64,000 bases of DNA from Lachnospiraceae bacterium (GCA_017938405.1 JAGBBP010000049.1:62001-126000); one strand, 5' to 3'. Shown: positions 47,207 through 60,143, counted from the first letter of the stretch. Program-made: numbers and translations. Notes: a model not told the origin generated them from the sequence alone.

Positions 47207-47863
47207 ATGCCGGATGCTTACCGTATTGTTTACCGGGGCGGCACGGGAGAAATCGTCGAGAAAAAATCCCGTTTTATCGCCACCGTCATTCCGATTACTT
47301 CGGAAGAAGAGGCACTTTCTTTTATCGAACAGAAGAAAAAGCAGTACTGGGATGCTTCCCATAACTGTTCTGCCTATACTTTAGGAATCCGTCACGAAAC
47401 CGCCCGTTGCAGCGACGACGGAGAACCGCAAAAGACTGCGGGAAAACCCATGTTAGATGTTTTGCTTGCGGAAGATATTCATAATGTATGCGTGGTCGTA
47501 ACCCGATATTTCGGCGGTACACTCCTCGGTACCGGAGGTTTGGTCCGGGCTTATCAGGCAGCTGCCAAAGCCGGTTTGGATGCCAGTATCATCGCAGAAA
47601 AACGACACGGTTTTCCGATTCACATTGTTACCGATTATAACAGCATCGGGAAATTACAATATATTATTGCACAAATGGAATTGTTTACGCAGGAAACCCT
47701 TTATACCGATGCGGTTACCGTCACGGTACTTACCACAGCGGACACAAAAGGAGCTTTCATAAAAAAAGTAACCGAAGCCACCTCCGGCAAAGCGGAGATC
47801 ACCGAACAAGACCCTGTCTGGTTCAGTATCGTGGACGGATGCCCGGTTTTCTTTTCCGTATAA
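47207..47863 (+). CDS. YigZ/IMPACT-family protein
   Basis: A 218-residue protein starting MPDAYRIVYRGG at 47207 after GGGAGA; the frame opens earlier at the promoter, which rules out the longer form. The N-terminal UPF0029/IMPACT domain shows EKKSRFIATVIPI, YWDASHNCSAYTLG, CSDDGEPQKTAGKPML and VVTRYFGGTLLGTGGLVRAY; the C-terminal ferredoxin-like half is present. Bacterial members have no firmly assigned role. Probably co-transcribed with PBP1A, 59 bases downstream. Confidence 0.9.
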   Translation: MPDAYRIVYRGGTGEIVEKKSRFIATVIPITSEEEALSFIEQKKKQYWDASHNCSAYTLGIRHETARCSDDGEPQKTAGKPMLDVLLAEDIHNVCVVVTRYFGGTLLGTGGLVRAYQAAAKAGLDASIIAEKRHGFPIHIVTDYNSIGKLQYIIAQMELFTQETLYTDAVTVTVLTTADTKGAFIKKVTEATSGKAEITEQDPVWFSIVDGCPVFFSV

Positions 47864-47922
47864 CCTTTTGATTTGCGGAAAAACTTTTGATAGCAGAGTC
47901 CATAAGTAAGGAAGGAATCAGT

Positions 47923-50829
47923 ATGAATTTCAGCAAAGACGAAACCAATAAAAAAATACGAAACTTAAAGACCCGTTCCAAACGATTTTCCACCAAATTA
48001 AACGTAACGATTTTCCGGCTATTTTTAATCGGTGTTGTATTTGTGGGAGCCATCGGTATTGCTGCGGTTGCGGGTATCGTAAACGGGCTTTCCGCTACGG
48101 TTCCAAGCATTGACTTAATCACTGTGGTACCTTCCGGTTACGCTTCCACTACCTACTATCGGGACGGTTCCCATGCCGAAACCTTGGCCGGTGTAGAGGC
48201 CAACCGTGACTATGTGGAAATTGTCCACCTTCCGGACCATATCAAATATGCCTTTGTCGCAATGGAGGACGAACGTTTCTACGAACATGCTGGCATTGAT
48301 ATGCGGGGTATCATGCGTGCGTTGGTATCCAACCTTAGCACAAAAAGTCTCGACTTCGGTGCAAGTACCATTACCCAGCAGCTTTTAAAAAACCAGGTAT
48401 TCGGCGGCGGTAACGAGGATAACCCGATTGTGAAACTTTCCCGTAAAATACAGGAGCAATTCCTTGCGGTAGAACTGGAAAGCAGATTATCCAAGGATAC
48501 CATTTTGGAATATTACATCAACACCGTAAACTACGGTAATACTGCTTACGGTTTGCAGACCGCTGCAAAGGTTTATTTCAGTAAGGATGCCAAAGACCTG
48601 ACCCTTTCCGAGGTTGCGGTTCTTGCCGCAATTCCGTACTCTCCGACCTTCCAAAACCCGATTCATTATCCGGAAGCAAACGCGGAACGTCGGAAAAATT
48701 GTCTGAACCTTATGTTGGAAAACGGGCTCTGCACCCAGGCGGAATACGACGAAGCCATGGCTGACGATCCATACGGCCGTATCCAGTTACTGGCAGAGGA
48801 AAAAGACGATGCTTCTTATTACAGTTATTTTACCGATGCCGTGATTGATTCCGTCATACATGATTTAATCGAACGAAAAGGTTATACCCAGGCACAGGCA
48901 ACCTCTTTGGTATACACCGGCGGATTGGATATCTATACCACCCAGGACCGTACCGTACAAAAAATTTGTGATGAAGTATACACAGATGAGTCCATGTTCC
49001 CGGACTTCGGTACCGGCTCTAAGGAGGGGTCTCTCTATGAACTGAGTTACGCTTTATCCGTTCAGAAAACGGACGGTACGACCATTCATTATCAATTGTC
49101 GGACCTCATTTCCTATTTTGATTCGTTTAAAAACGTTGACACGGTGGAAGTTATATTAAATCAAGGGGTTTACCAGCTTTATTGTGCAGACGATGAAGCA
49201 ATGTCTGTCTATCTGGATGAGTTTTATGATGCCCATGTAACAGCCGGTAACGAGGCCACCGGCGAAGAAGGCGATATTGTCCTGGGCGAACGCCGTACCT
49301 TTACCGCCCAGCCACAATCTTCCTTCTGTATTATGGACCATTCCACGGGGCAGGTAGTTGCCCTGGTTGGCGGTCGTGGTGAAAAAACCGGTAGCCGAAC
49401 TTTAAATCGAGCTACCACCACTACCCGTGCGGTAGGTTCCACCTTCAAGGTACTTGCCTCTTTCCTTCCGGCAATCGACAGTGCCGGCATGACCCTGGCG
49501 ACTCCGATTGACGACCTTCCGTACTATTATCCGAACTCCCAAAAGGAGGTTATTAACTGGTGGGCAGACAAAAAGAAAGACCCGTTTAAAGATACGAAAG
49601 AAGGCTTTTATGGACCGTTTTACGGACTAAATACCATTCGTCGCGGCATTTCCTATTCCATGAACGTTGTAGCCGTTCGTACTTTGGAGGCGGTTTCCCC
49701 ACAAATTGCATACAACTATTTAAAGAAACTCGGTTTTTCCACCTTGGTGGATTCCCGTTACGATGAATCCACCGGAAATATCTATTCCGATATTAATCTT
49801 TCCTTGGCTTTAGGCGGTTTGACCGACGGTGTTACAAACCTGGAAATGACAGCTGCCTATGCCACCATTGCCAACGGTGGCATCTACAATAAACCTTATT
49901 TATACACAAAGGTACTGGATCACGAAGGAAGAGTAATTCTCTCCAACGAACCGGAGTCCTCTCAGGTAATCAAGACCTCCACTGCCTACCTTTTGACAAG
50001 TGCTATGCAGGATACTGTTACCGGCGGCTCCGGTATGTCCACAGGAAGCCGTCTGAAGTTTAAGGAATACAAAATGCCGGTAGCCGGCAAAACCGGTACT
50101 GCCTCTAATAATAATGACCTTTGGTTCTGTGGGTATACGCCATACTATACCGCTTCCGTCTGGTCCGGTTTTGATAATAATTATTCGCAGATTAATCAGA
50201 GCTACCAGCAGGATATCTGGCGTACCATCATGGAACGGATTCATGCGGAAAAAGAGCTTCCTTACAAGGAATTTACGGTTCCGGATTCCATTGTAACCGC
50301 AAAGATATGTACCAAATCCGGAAAACTGGCGGTTGAGGGTGTATGCGACCATGCAGCAAAAGACCCTTACTATTCCAGCGTTCCTACGGTGCGCACGGAA
50401 TACTTCGCAAAGGGAACCGCTCCGAATGCCCGCGAAAAATGCGATGTGCACATCAAAGCTTCCATTTGCTCCGTTTCCGGAAAGCTGGCAGGTCCGGGAT
50501 GTCCGGCAGAACATGTAACCGAAAAGGTGCTTTTAGTAAAACAAGAACCGGAGATATTGGACTGGGAAGGCAATGTAATCCAATATACCACCTCCGATAC
50601 TCCGAATCTTTTACCGACCGGAGAGGATGCTGTATGTGCGATTCATAATGCGGTATCCCCGACACCGGGTGTAACCGATCCTACCGTGACCGGCACCCCG
50701 GATCCGGGCATTACCGAGAATCCGGAGAATCCGGAACAAAGCACCACTCCACCGGAACAAACACCGGAAACCGATAACGATAGCCTTATTCCGTTTTTTA
50801 ACCAAAACAGATTACCGATTTTCCAATAA
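47923..50829 (+). CDS. Class A penicillin-binding protein (PBP1A type)
   Basis: A 968-residue bifunctional cell-wall synthase, start at 47923 after AAGGAAGG. One membrane anchor (about 27-55) is followed by the glycosyltransferase domain (EDERFYEHAGID, GASTITQQLLKNQ) and the transpeptidase with STFK catalytic serine, SMN and KTGT motifs. Two repeats with cysteine pairs follow (KICTKSGKLAVEGVCDHA and ASICSVSGKLAGPGCPAE), then a Thr/Pro-rich tail. It polymerises and cross-links peptidoglycan. The cysteine repeats and tail are typical of clostridial PBP1A. Confidence 0.94.
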   Translation: MNFSKDETNKKIRNLKTRSKRFSTKLNVTIFRLFLIGVVFVGAIGIAAVAGIVNGLSATVPSIDLITVVPSGYASTTYYRDGSHAETLAGVEANRDYVEIVHLPDHIKYAFVAMEDERFYEHAGIDMRGIMRALVSNLSTKSLDFGASTITQQLLKNQVFGGGNEDNPIVKLSRKIQEQFLAVELESRLSKDTILEYYINTVNYGNTAYGLQTAAKVYFSKDAKDLTLSEVAVLAAIPYSPTFQNPIHYPEANAERRKNCLNLMLENGLCTQAEYDEAMADDPYGRIQLLAEEKDDASYYSYFTDAVIDSVIHDLIERKGYTQAQATSLVYTGGLDIYTTQDRTVQKICDEVYTDESMFPDFGTGSKEGSLYELSYALSVQKTDGTTIHYQLSDLISYFDSFKNVDTVEVILNQGVYQLYCADDEAMSVYLDEFYDAHVTAGNEATGEEGDIVLGERRTFTAQPQSSFCIMDHSTGQVVALVGGRGEKTGSRTLNRATTTTRAVGSTFKVLASFLPAIDSAGMTLATPIDDLPYYYPNSQKEVINWWADKKKDPFKDTKEGFYGPFYGLNTIRRGISYSMNVVAVRTLEAVSPQIAYNYLKKLGFSTLVDSRYDESTGNIYSDINLSLALGGLTDGVTNLEMTAAYATIANGGIYNKPYLYTKVLDHEGRVILSNEPESSQVIKTSTAYLLTSAMQDTVTGGSGMSTGSRLKFKEYKMPVAGKTGTASNNNDLWFCGYTPYYTASVWSGFDNNYSQINQSYQQDIWRTIMERIHAEKELPYKEFTVPDSIVTAKICTKSGKLAVEGVCDHAAKDPYYSSVPTVRTEYFAKGTAPNAREKCDVHIKASICSVSGKLAGPGCPAEHVTEKVLLVKQEPEILDWEGNVIQYTTSDTPNLLPTGEDAVCAIHNAVSPTPGVTDPTVTGTPDPGITENPENPEQSTTPPEQTPETDNDSLIPFFNQNRLPIFQ

Positions 50830-50847
50830 CATACAAAGGAGTTTATT

Positions 50848-51324
50848 ATGAAAACGATTGCCAGTTTTACGATTAACCACTTAACCCTTTTACCGGGTGT
50901 CTATGTTTCCAGAAAGGATGCTGTGGGGGATTCCGTAGTGACAACCTTTGATTTACGTGTTACCCGTCCGAATGCGGAACCGGTTATGAATACCGCGGAG
51001 GTACACACCATCGAACATCTGGCGGCCACGTTCCTGCGTAACCATGCCGATTTCGGTTCCCGCATCGTTTATTTCGGACCGATGGGCTGTCGTACCGGCT
51101 TTTACCTTTTGTTAGCCGGTGACTATGAATCTAAGGATATCCTTCCGTTACTCCGGGAATTATTTGCCTTTATTCGTGATTACAAAGGAGAAGTTCCGGG
51201 TGCTTCCGCCATCGAATGCGGAAATTATCTTGATATGAATCTGCCGATGGCAAATTATTACGGAGCACGTTATCTGGAAGTATTGGAGAATATTACTCCG
51301 GAACAACTGACCTACCCGGAATAG
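50848..51324 (+). CDS. luxS: S-ribosylhomocysteine lyase LuxS
   Basis: A 158-residue metalloenzyme of the activated-methyl cycle that splits S-ribosylhomocysteine and yields the AI-2 precursor. The metal ligands His53 and His57 with catalytic Glu56 are in HTIEHLAA, Cys81 in MGCRTGFY and the third ligand Cys in ECGNYLDM. AAAGGAG lies before the ATG and the gene starts 18 bases after PBP1A. No pfs/mtnN gene is adjacent. Confidence 0.96.
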   Translation: MKTIASFTINHLTLLPGVYVSRKDAVGDSVVTTFDLRVTRPNAEPVMNTAEVHTIEHLAATFLRNHADFGSRIVYFGPMGCRTGFYLLLAGDYESKDILPLLRELFAFIRDYKGEVPGASAIECGNYLDMNLPMANYYGARYLEVLENITPEQLTYPE

Positions 51325-51351
51325 ATTTTTCCGCGATCATCTGAAACACAA

Positions 51352-51386
51352 AAGCGGACAGAGAACCTATCGTTCTCCGTCCGCTT
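51352..51386 (+). terminator. Terminator after luxS
   Basis: AAGCGGAC-GAGAAC (51352-51366) pairs with GTTCTC-GTCCGCTT (51372-51386), followed by CTTTATCTTTCTC. It also lies downstream of the convergent DUF4097 gene and may act both ways. Confidence 0.85.
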
Positions 51387-51458
51387 CTTTATCTTTCTCT
51401 CCCGTTCACTACATCCTTTTCATACCGGGTGATATCATCTCTTCACAATTCCCCGGAC

Positions 51459-52454
51459 TTATTCTTCCGCCGGTGTATTGAAACTTACATTCACCGAACC
51501 GCTTCCCGCATCAAAAATCAGAGCGCCTTTTACATTATTTCCGTAACTGCCGTCCTCCACTTTCTTTCCGTTGATACGAAATGTTCCCGAACCGCATTCT
51601 GCTTCTACCAGATACTCTTCTTCTTCCCCGTCTATGGAAACGCTCGCCGAACCGCTTCCCGTTTCAAATGTACATTCTCCGGTAAGCTTGCCCGAAAATT
51701 CTACAGAACCGGAACCGCTGTCCACTTCTACATCTTCCGCAACCAACCGAATCAGTTCAATCGCACCGGAGCCGCTGTTTACACTTAGTCTTCCTAAAGA
51801 AACATTCTCTCCCTTTACACTGCCGGAGCCGGTTTTCAAAAGGGATTCCATCGCATTCACATCATTCAGCGACACCCGCCCGGAACCGCTATCCATACGA
51901 AGTGTATCAGTTGTTACACCTGTTATATCTACAGAACCGGAACCGCTGTCAAGCTCCATTCGTCCCGATACCACCTCCGATACGGAAACCTTTCCGGAAC
52001 CGCTGTGAATTACCAACTGATTCGGCACAAAGCCTTCCGGAATTGTCACAATCACCTGTTCCTTCTCCCGTTCTTCCCAATCTCCCCATGTCCAATTGAA
52101 ACGAATATTAAAGTCATTCTTCTCCTGCAATACACTTAACTTTCCGTTGGAGCAACGAATTTTATAGTCTTCCGTTACATTCAAAGCCTCTACGGAAAGT
52201 ACCTGCCCCCGCTGCACGGTAATGCGAGCATTGCAGTCAACCAAAATGTTCTTCAGTCCAAGTTCTGCGATTTCATCTTCCGTATATTGCTCCGATAAGT
52301 TAATCCGCTCCTTTTCCTCGGTAAGATAATGAACTCCCGCAATTCCGGTGGCAACCCCCGTTACCGCTGCGATAATCGCACCGAAAATAACTACCGACAG
52401 GAAAATGGCAAATGCCATTGCACAATATTTTATTACTTTCTGTAATCCGCTCAT
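51459..52454 (-). CDS. DUF4097-family membrane-anchored beta-repeat protein
   Basis: A 331-residue protein with one membrane segment (about 12-40) and an outside or lumenal beta-helix built from about eight repeats of roughly 20 residues. Each repeat is marked by SGSG (for example LVIHSGSGKVSVSEV, MELDSGSGSVDITGV, FETGSGSASVSI). This is the DUF4097/putative adhesin family often linked to LiaF-type envelope stress proteins. Overlaps the LiaF-like gene by four bases. No kinase-regulator pair adjoins. Confidence 0.83.
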   Translation of the reverse strand: MSGLQKVIKYCAMAFAIFLSVVIFGAIIAAVTGVATGIAGVHYLTEEKERINLSEQYTEDEIAELGLKNILVDCNARITVQRGQVLSVEALNVTEDYKIRCSNGKLSVLQEKNDFNIRFNWTWGDWEEREKEQVIVTIPEGFVPNQLVIHSGSGKVSVSEVVSGRMELDSGSGSVDITGVTTDTLRMDSGSGRVSLNDVNAMESLLKTGSGSVKGENVSLGRLSVNSGSGAIELIRLVAEDVEVDSGSGSVEFSGKLTGECTFETGSGSASVSIDGEEEEYLVEAECGSGTFRINGKKVEDGSYGNNVKGALIFDAGSGSVNVSFNTPAEE

Positions 52455-53107
52455 TTAATATCCACACCTCCAAACATACACAATGCATTTACATACAAAA
52501 CCGGTTCCCCGCTATGATTATCAATATGACTCTTAGCCCCTCCGAACAACTCGGTACGTTTTACCTTCACACTTACTCCCTGCGGTACCTTAATATCAAT
52601 TCCGCCGAAAATCGCAGAAGCCTCAATTACCGCACCATCCTGAATTGTACAGTCTCTCAAATCCAAATCCAATCCGCCGAAAACCGCATCTGCTTCGCAT
52701 CCGTCAAAAGGCATCTCCGTCGGCACCGCTACATTTCCACCGAAGGTAGCCGAATACCCTTTCGTTCCTTTGTAACTATGCTTTGTCCCTCCAAGTAAAC
52801 TGCGTAACAAAAGGCACAAGCCGATTACAAAGAAAATCATCGGCACCAGAGCTTTTCCCAAGGTACCTCTTTCAATCATATGGTTTTGCTCCAGCAACAG
52901 GAACACACCACACAACAAAAAGATGGAATTCACCGGTCGGATTCCGTTCTTAATCATACTTACAAAGCTCGGGAAAATAATGAACAATGTCCACCATCCC
53001 GGAAACAGTGCCGGCAACTCCCAAAAGCCCATCACCTTTCCGAACACCGTAACGCCCACTACAATCAATACCAGGCCCCATAAAACATTCGCCAGTTTCT
53101 CTCTCAT
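52451..53107 (-). CDS. LiaF-like membrane protein
   Basis: A 218-residue protein with four short membrane segments in the first 90 residues (GLVLIVVGVTVFG, LFPGWWTLFIIFPSFVSMIKNG) and a C-terminal beta domain (YSATFGGNVAVP, DAVFGGLDLDLRDC, ASAIFGGIDIKVPQGVSVKV) of the cell-wall-active-antibiotics-response type. Relatives modulate envelope-stress signalling or simply sit in the membrane with toastrack proteins. First gene of a two-gene operon. Confidence 0.82.
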   Translation of the reverse strand: MREKLANVLWGLVLIVVGVTVFGKVMGFWELPALFPGWWTLFIIFPSFVSMIKNGIRPVNSIFLLCGVFLLLEQNHMIERGTLGKALVPMIFFVIGLCLLLRSLLGGTKHSYKGTKGYSATFGGNVAVPTEMPFDGCEADAVFGGLDLDLRDCTIQDGAVIEASAIFGGIDIKVPQGVSVKVKRTELFGGAKSHIDNHSGEPVLYVNALCMFGGVDIK

Positions 53108-53142
53108 AAAAAATCCCCTTTCACTGTTTCTGACTTGACTAT

Positions 53143-53171
53143 ATTGTACCTCAGCATAGGCAAGAGTTCAA
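53143..53171 (-). promoter_or_regulatory. Promoter of the LiaF-like/DUF4097 operon
   Basis: Minus-strand TTGAAC (53166-53171), 17 bases, TACAAT (53143-53148), 36 bases before the start codon. Confidence 0.75.
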
Positions 53172-53266
53172 GTTAGAAGCTCATTAGGTTTTTCTAATCA
53201 ATTTTTAATATTTGCTTTAACGAAGCATTCTCGAGGTGTCAGCTCTTTTCTCCCCCTATAGCAAAA

Positions 53267-53630
53267 GAACGAAACGACCCTCTTACAGTTTTGTCACTAC
53301 TTTTTGTTGCTTTTGTGTACAAAATCTCCCTCAAAGAAGATATCGGCTTATATTAAGTGTTCGAACTTTGTGCAGGATATTAGACTTTCTTATTACTCTG
53401 AATGCACATAGCAACGCTCGGACAGGATGTCCGAGCGAGCCCGCCATAAGACACGGATGTCGCATCAGGGCGGTTGCGTCCCTTTCCCTCACATCAGCCC
53501 GGAGTAATTAGAAAGACTTATATCCGTAACACGAGAGAACACCTAATATAAGCCGATATTTTCTTTTATATAGAATTCTACGCAAAAGCAACAAAAAGCC
53601 CTCACACTACATGCGAGGGCCGTTTCGTTC
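53267..53630. repeat. 364-bp fold-back region of nested inverted arms (structured RNA or fold-back element)
   Basis: Four pairs of arms nest: 53267-53282 with 53615-53630 (16 nt, one mismatch); 53300-53315 with 53583-53598 (16 nt, perfect); 53336-53362 with 53537-53563 (27 nt, two mismatches); 53375-53398 with 53502-53525 (24 nt, three mismatches). The 100-base centre is more G+C-rich and contains a 9-bp hairpin (53416-53436) and a CCGCC/GGCGG pair. It begins 6 bases after the rplT stop and lies in a 529-base gene-free stretch. No convincing protein is encoded, no clean target-site duplication flanks it and no known RNA family was recognised. Confidence 0.7.
53583..53620 (-). terminator. Terminator of the infC-rpmI-rplT operon
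   Basis: On the minus strand GCCCTCGCA (from 53620) pairs with TGTGAGGGC (to 53598), followed by TTTTTGTTGCTTTTG. The terminator and its T-tract coincide with the right outer arms of the fold-back region. Confidence 0.75.
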
Positions 53631-53636
53631 ATAGCC

Positions 53637-53993
53637 TTATGCTAACTTACTCTTTGCAACTTCAACCAATGCGGTGAAACCTTCCGGATCGTTGATAGCC
53701 ATCTCGGAAAGCATCTTTCTGTTAACCTCAACCTCAGCTAACTTCAAACCGTACATGAACTTGCTGTAGGAAAGACCGTTCATTCTTGCTGCTGCATTGA
53801 TACGAGCAATCCATAACTGTCTGAACTGTCTCTTTCTTTCCTTTCTACCTGCGAAAGAAGAAGTGAGAGCTCTCATAACAGACTGCTTTGCAATTCTGTA
53901 CTGCTTACTTCTGGCACCTCTGTAACCCTTAGCCAGCTTTAATACTCTATTATGTCTCTTTTTTGCGTTTAAACCGCCTTTAACTCTTGCCAT
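53637..53993 (-). CDS. rplT: 50S ribosomal protein L20
   Basis: A 118-residue ribosomal protein ([26 protein letters not shown]) of full length, needed early in 50S assembly. In Firmicutes it also represses its own operon by binding the infC leader. Last gene of the operon, 27 bases after rpmI. Confidence 0.98.
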   Translation of the reverse strand: MARVKGGLNAKKRHNRVLKLAKGYRGARSKQYRIAKQSVMRALTSSFAGRKERKRQFRQLWIARINAAARMNGLSYSKFMYGLKLAEVEVNRKMLSEMAINDPEGFTALVEVAKSKLA

Positions 53994-54020
53994 TCTGTTT
54001 TGCCTCCTTTACACCAAATC

Positions 54021-54218
54021 TTAGAGATAAGGTAAAATCTTCTTCATATTCTTTTCGTTCGTCTTATCGGTCATGGTAGCTTTTCTTAAATCTCTCTTCG
54101 TCTTGGAAGACTTCTTGGTTAAGATATGCTGCTTACCGGTCTTCATTCTCTTTAACTTACCGGTTCCCGTCATGGTAAAACGCTTTGCTGCTGCCTTATT
54201 TGTCTTTAACTTCGGCAT
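54021..54218 (-). CDS. rpmI: 50S ribosomal protein L35
   Basis: A 65-residue basic protein ([24 protein letters not shown]) of normal length, placed between infC and rplT as in nearly all bacteria. Confidence 0.97.
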   Translation of the reverse strand: MPKLKTNKAAAKRFTMTGTGKLKRMKTGKQHILTKKSSKTKRDLRKATMTDKTNEKNMKKILPYL

Positions 54219-54300
54219 GGTGAATCCTCCTTCATGGTACGGCTTACGCCGTAATAATAATTATCTGTCTGAAGCACAATCCTGTGCGTTCATGCATCTT

Positions 54301-54807
54301 TTACCGCTTCTCGGCAAGCACCATAATCATGCTTCTGCCTTCTAACTTAGCCGGTTTTTCTACTACGGCAACATCGGAAAGCTTCTCAAAAAAGGTATCC
54401 AGCACTTCCTTACCGGTTGCCATATGTGCCATCTCACGACCGCGGAAACGAAGTGCAACCTTTACCTTATTGCCCTTCTCCACGAACTTGCGTGCCTGAT
54501 TTGCCTTGGTAGTCAAATCGTTTACGTCAATATTCGGAGACAGATGAATCTCTTTTACTTCGGTTACTTTTTGCTTTTTCTTTGCTTCTTTCTCACGTCT
54601 TGCCTGCTCGTAACGGTACTTACCGTAATCGACAATCTTGCATACCGGCGGCTTTGCGGTCGGCGCAATCTTAACAAGGTCAAGACCGGCTTCCTTCGCC
54701 ATCTTTAATGCGTCCTTTGCAGACATGATACCAAGCTGTTCTCCGTCATCACCAATCAAACGGATTTCTTTGTCTCTGATTTGCTCGTTCAACATTAACT
54801 CGCTAAT
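54301..54807 (-). CDS. infC: Translation initiation factor IF-3, AUU start
   Basis: A 168-residue factor that keeps ribosomal subunits apart and checks start codons. I place the start at an ATT (54805-54807), giving (M)SELMLNEQIRDKEIRLIG: GGAGGT lies 8 bases before it, whereas the in-frame ATG at 54795 is 20 bases away. Non-canonical starts are a known feature of infC, because IF-3 rejects them and so limits its own synthesis. Both IF-3 domains are complete (PPVCKIVDYGKYRYEQ, HLSPNIDVNDL, MVLAEKR). Confidence 0.93.
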   Translation of the reverse strand: MSELMLNEQIRDKEIRLIGDDGEQLGIMSAKDALKMAKEAGLDLVKIAPTAKPPVCKIVDYGKYRYEQARREKEAKKKQKVTEVKEIHLSPNIDVNDLTTKANQARKFVEKGNKVKVALRFRGREMAHMATGKEVLDTFFEKLSDVAVVEKPAKLEGRSMIMVLAEKR

Positions 54808-54964
54808 GGTTTTGTACCTCCGTGATAAAAATATAGAGCGGATAATCTAATCACAGATTATCCGCCCAATAATCCCGTCCTCGGGAAATCATCTTTACCA
54901 GACCTTTTTGCAGTACAATGTACGCGGAAGGTGAGAGCGGATACTCTGCTTTTGCTTACACAGC
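54808..54964 (-). ncRNA. L20-type leader of the infC-rpmI-rplT operon
   Basis: About 157 untranslated bases from the promoter to the infC start. The segment GTATCCGCTCTCACCTTCC near the 5' end can pair with the GCGGATAAT of the terminator stem, i.e. an antiterminator. Position, operon and elements match the Firmicutes L20 leader, in which free L20 favours the terminator. Confidence 0.72.
54838..54865 (-). terminator. Attenuator hairpin in the infC leader
   Basis: GCGGATAATCT pairs perfectly with AGATTATCCGC (54838-54848 and 54855-54865) and is followed on the minus strand by TCTATATTTTTAT, 30 bases before the infC start. Confidence 0.8.
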
Positions 54965-54970
54965 TCTTAA

Positions 54971-54999
54971 AGTATAACACGCTCTCTTTTCGATGTCAA
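54971..54999 (-). promoter_or_regulatory. Promoter of the infC operon
   Basis: Minus-strand TTGACA (54994-54999), 17 bases, TATACT (54971-54976). Confidence 0.82.
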
Positions 55000-55055
55000 G
55001 CACTTTTTCTATTTTTTCATTTTCTTATTCTTTTGAATTTCCGGTGCATCCGGCA

Positions 55056-56336
55056 TTATTTCACTTCCACGCCACCTACCGGCCTGATTCGAAATACATA
55101 ACATGCTCCTTTCCCAAACACCCGCTCCATTTCCGCCACATAATCCTCTGTCAAGGAAAGCGGTACAAAAGCCTGTATGGTTCCGGCAAATCCTCCGCCG
55201 TGAACGCGTACCGCGCCTTTTCCTGCCAAGATACGCTTGCTTATCATCACACCGAAAGGGATTGCCTGCTCTGTCGGTGCGGAGGTAGAATACAGATTTT
55301 GAAGGAATGCTTCCGAGGAGTCTCCCGATTCCTGCACAAGCTTAAGAAAAAGTTCTACATTTCCTGCACGTAATGCTTCCGCTTCTTCCCTTGCCCGGCG
55401 ATTATCTCCGAAGAAATGTACCGCCCGGAGTAACGCCCGGTCGGAGCAACTTTTCCGAAGTACCGGAAGCTCTCTGTAAAAATCTGTTTCGTCTACCTGA
55501 CGCAAGTATTCCTTTCCGAATTGTGCCGCCACAGACTCCATCTCGGAACGCACCGCCACATAGTCCGGGGTCAGATTTACGTGATTTCCGCCGGTATCCG
55601 TTACACAAACGCAATATCCCGCCTGTTCAAAATCAAAGGAAAACGGCTCGATGACCGGTGCCTCCGTGTCGGCAAAATCAATAAAAACCAGACCGCCCAC
55701 AGAACTTGCCATCTGATCCATAAGGCCGCACTTTTTTCCGAAATATACATTTTCCGCATACTGACCGATTTTTGCAATTTCCACCGCACCTGCCTTGCCA
55801 TTATTATAATAGGTGTCAATAATCGTACCGATTAAGGTCTCAAAAGCCGCCGAAGAGGAAATGCCGCTGCCGGAAAGTACGTCGGAGATACAGTATAAGT
55901 CAAACCCTCCAACCTTTGCCCCCAGCGCCGTAAACCGTGACACAACGCCTCTCACAATAGCCACAGAACCCTTTTCTCCTTCCTGTACCGATACATCGGA
56001 CAAATCCACCGAAAACGGTCGATATCCCTCGGAACAAATCCGAATCACACCGTCCTCATGGAAGCTGACCACCCCGATGACATCCAGCTGTACCGCAGCC
56101 GCCAGTACACATCCGTGCTGATGGTCCGTATGGTTTCCTCCGATTTCGGTTCTTCCCGGTGCGGAAAACAAGGAAATATCTTCTCTCTCCGGATATAATT
56201 CCGTAAATTTCTCCACAGCCGTCTCATAACGTGCCTGCTGCGCTGAAAGCACTTCCTGTTTTGTTCCGTACAAGGTTTCAAACATCGGCAAACCCGCACC
56301 CTGTGCGAGTTTTTGTTTTATTTCATCTATTCTCAC
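55056..56336 (-). CDS. galK: Galactokinase
   Basis: A 426-residue GHMP kinase that phosphorylates galactose at C1. Motif I GRTEIGGNHTDHQHG, motif II GSGISSSAAFE and motif III RVHGGGFAGTIQAF are intact. Start is a GTG (56334-56336) with AGAGG upstream. It follows lacZ by 80 bases, so lactose or galactoside cleavage and galactose activation are linked; galT and galE are not in the window. Confidence 0.95.
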   Translation of the reverse strand: MRIDEIKQKLAQGAGLPMFETLYGTKQEVLSAQQARYETAVEKFTELYPEREDISLFSAPGRTEIGGNHTDHQHGCVLAAAVQLDVIGVVSFHEDGVIRICSEGYRPFSVDLSDVSVQEGEKGSVAIVRGVVSRFTALGAKVGGFDLYCISDVLSGSGISSSAAFETLIGTIIDTYYNNGKAGAVEIAKIGQYAENVYFGKKCGLMDQMASSVGGLVFIDFADTEAPVIEPFSFDFEQAGYCVCVTDTGGNHVNLTPDYVAVRSEMESVAAQFGKEYLRQVDETDFYRELPVLRKSCSDRALLRAVHFFGDNRRAREEAEALRAGNVELFLKLVQESGDSSEAFLQNLYSTSAPTEQAIPFGVMISKRILAGKGAVRVHGGGFAGTIQAFVPLSLTEDYVAEMERVFGKGACYVFRIRPVGGVEVK

Positions 56337-56416
56337 GTTTCAAATCCTCTTTTCTTCCAAGGGACATACCACACAGTTTTCCCTCATTATGTCACAATTT
56401 CAGTATATCACGGCTT

Positions 56417-60139
<3,723 letters not shown>

Positions 60140-60143
<4 letters not shown>

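Noticed and set aside
53267..53630. RNase P RNA, tmRNA or 6S RNA as explanation of the fold-back region
   Set aside because: The universally conserved RNase P blocks are missing on both strands, there is no tRNA-like acceptor with tag frame for tmRNA, and the size and arm pattern do not fit 6S RNA.
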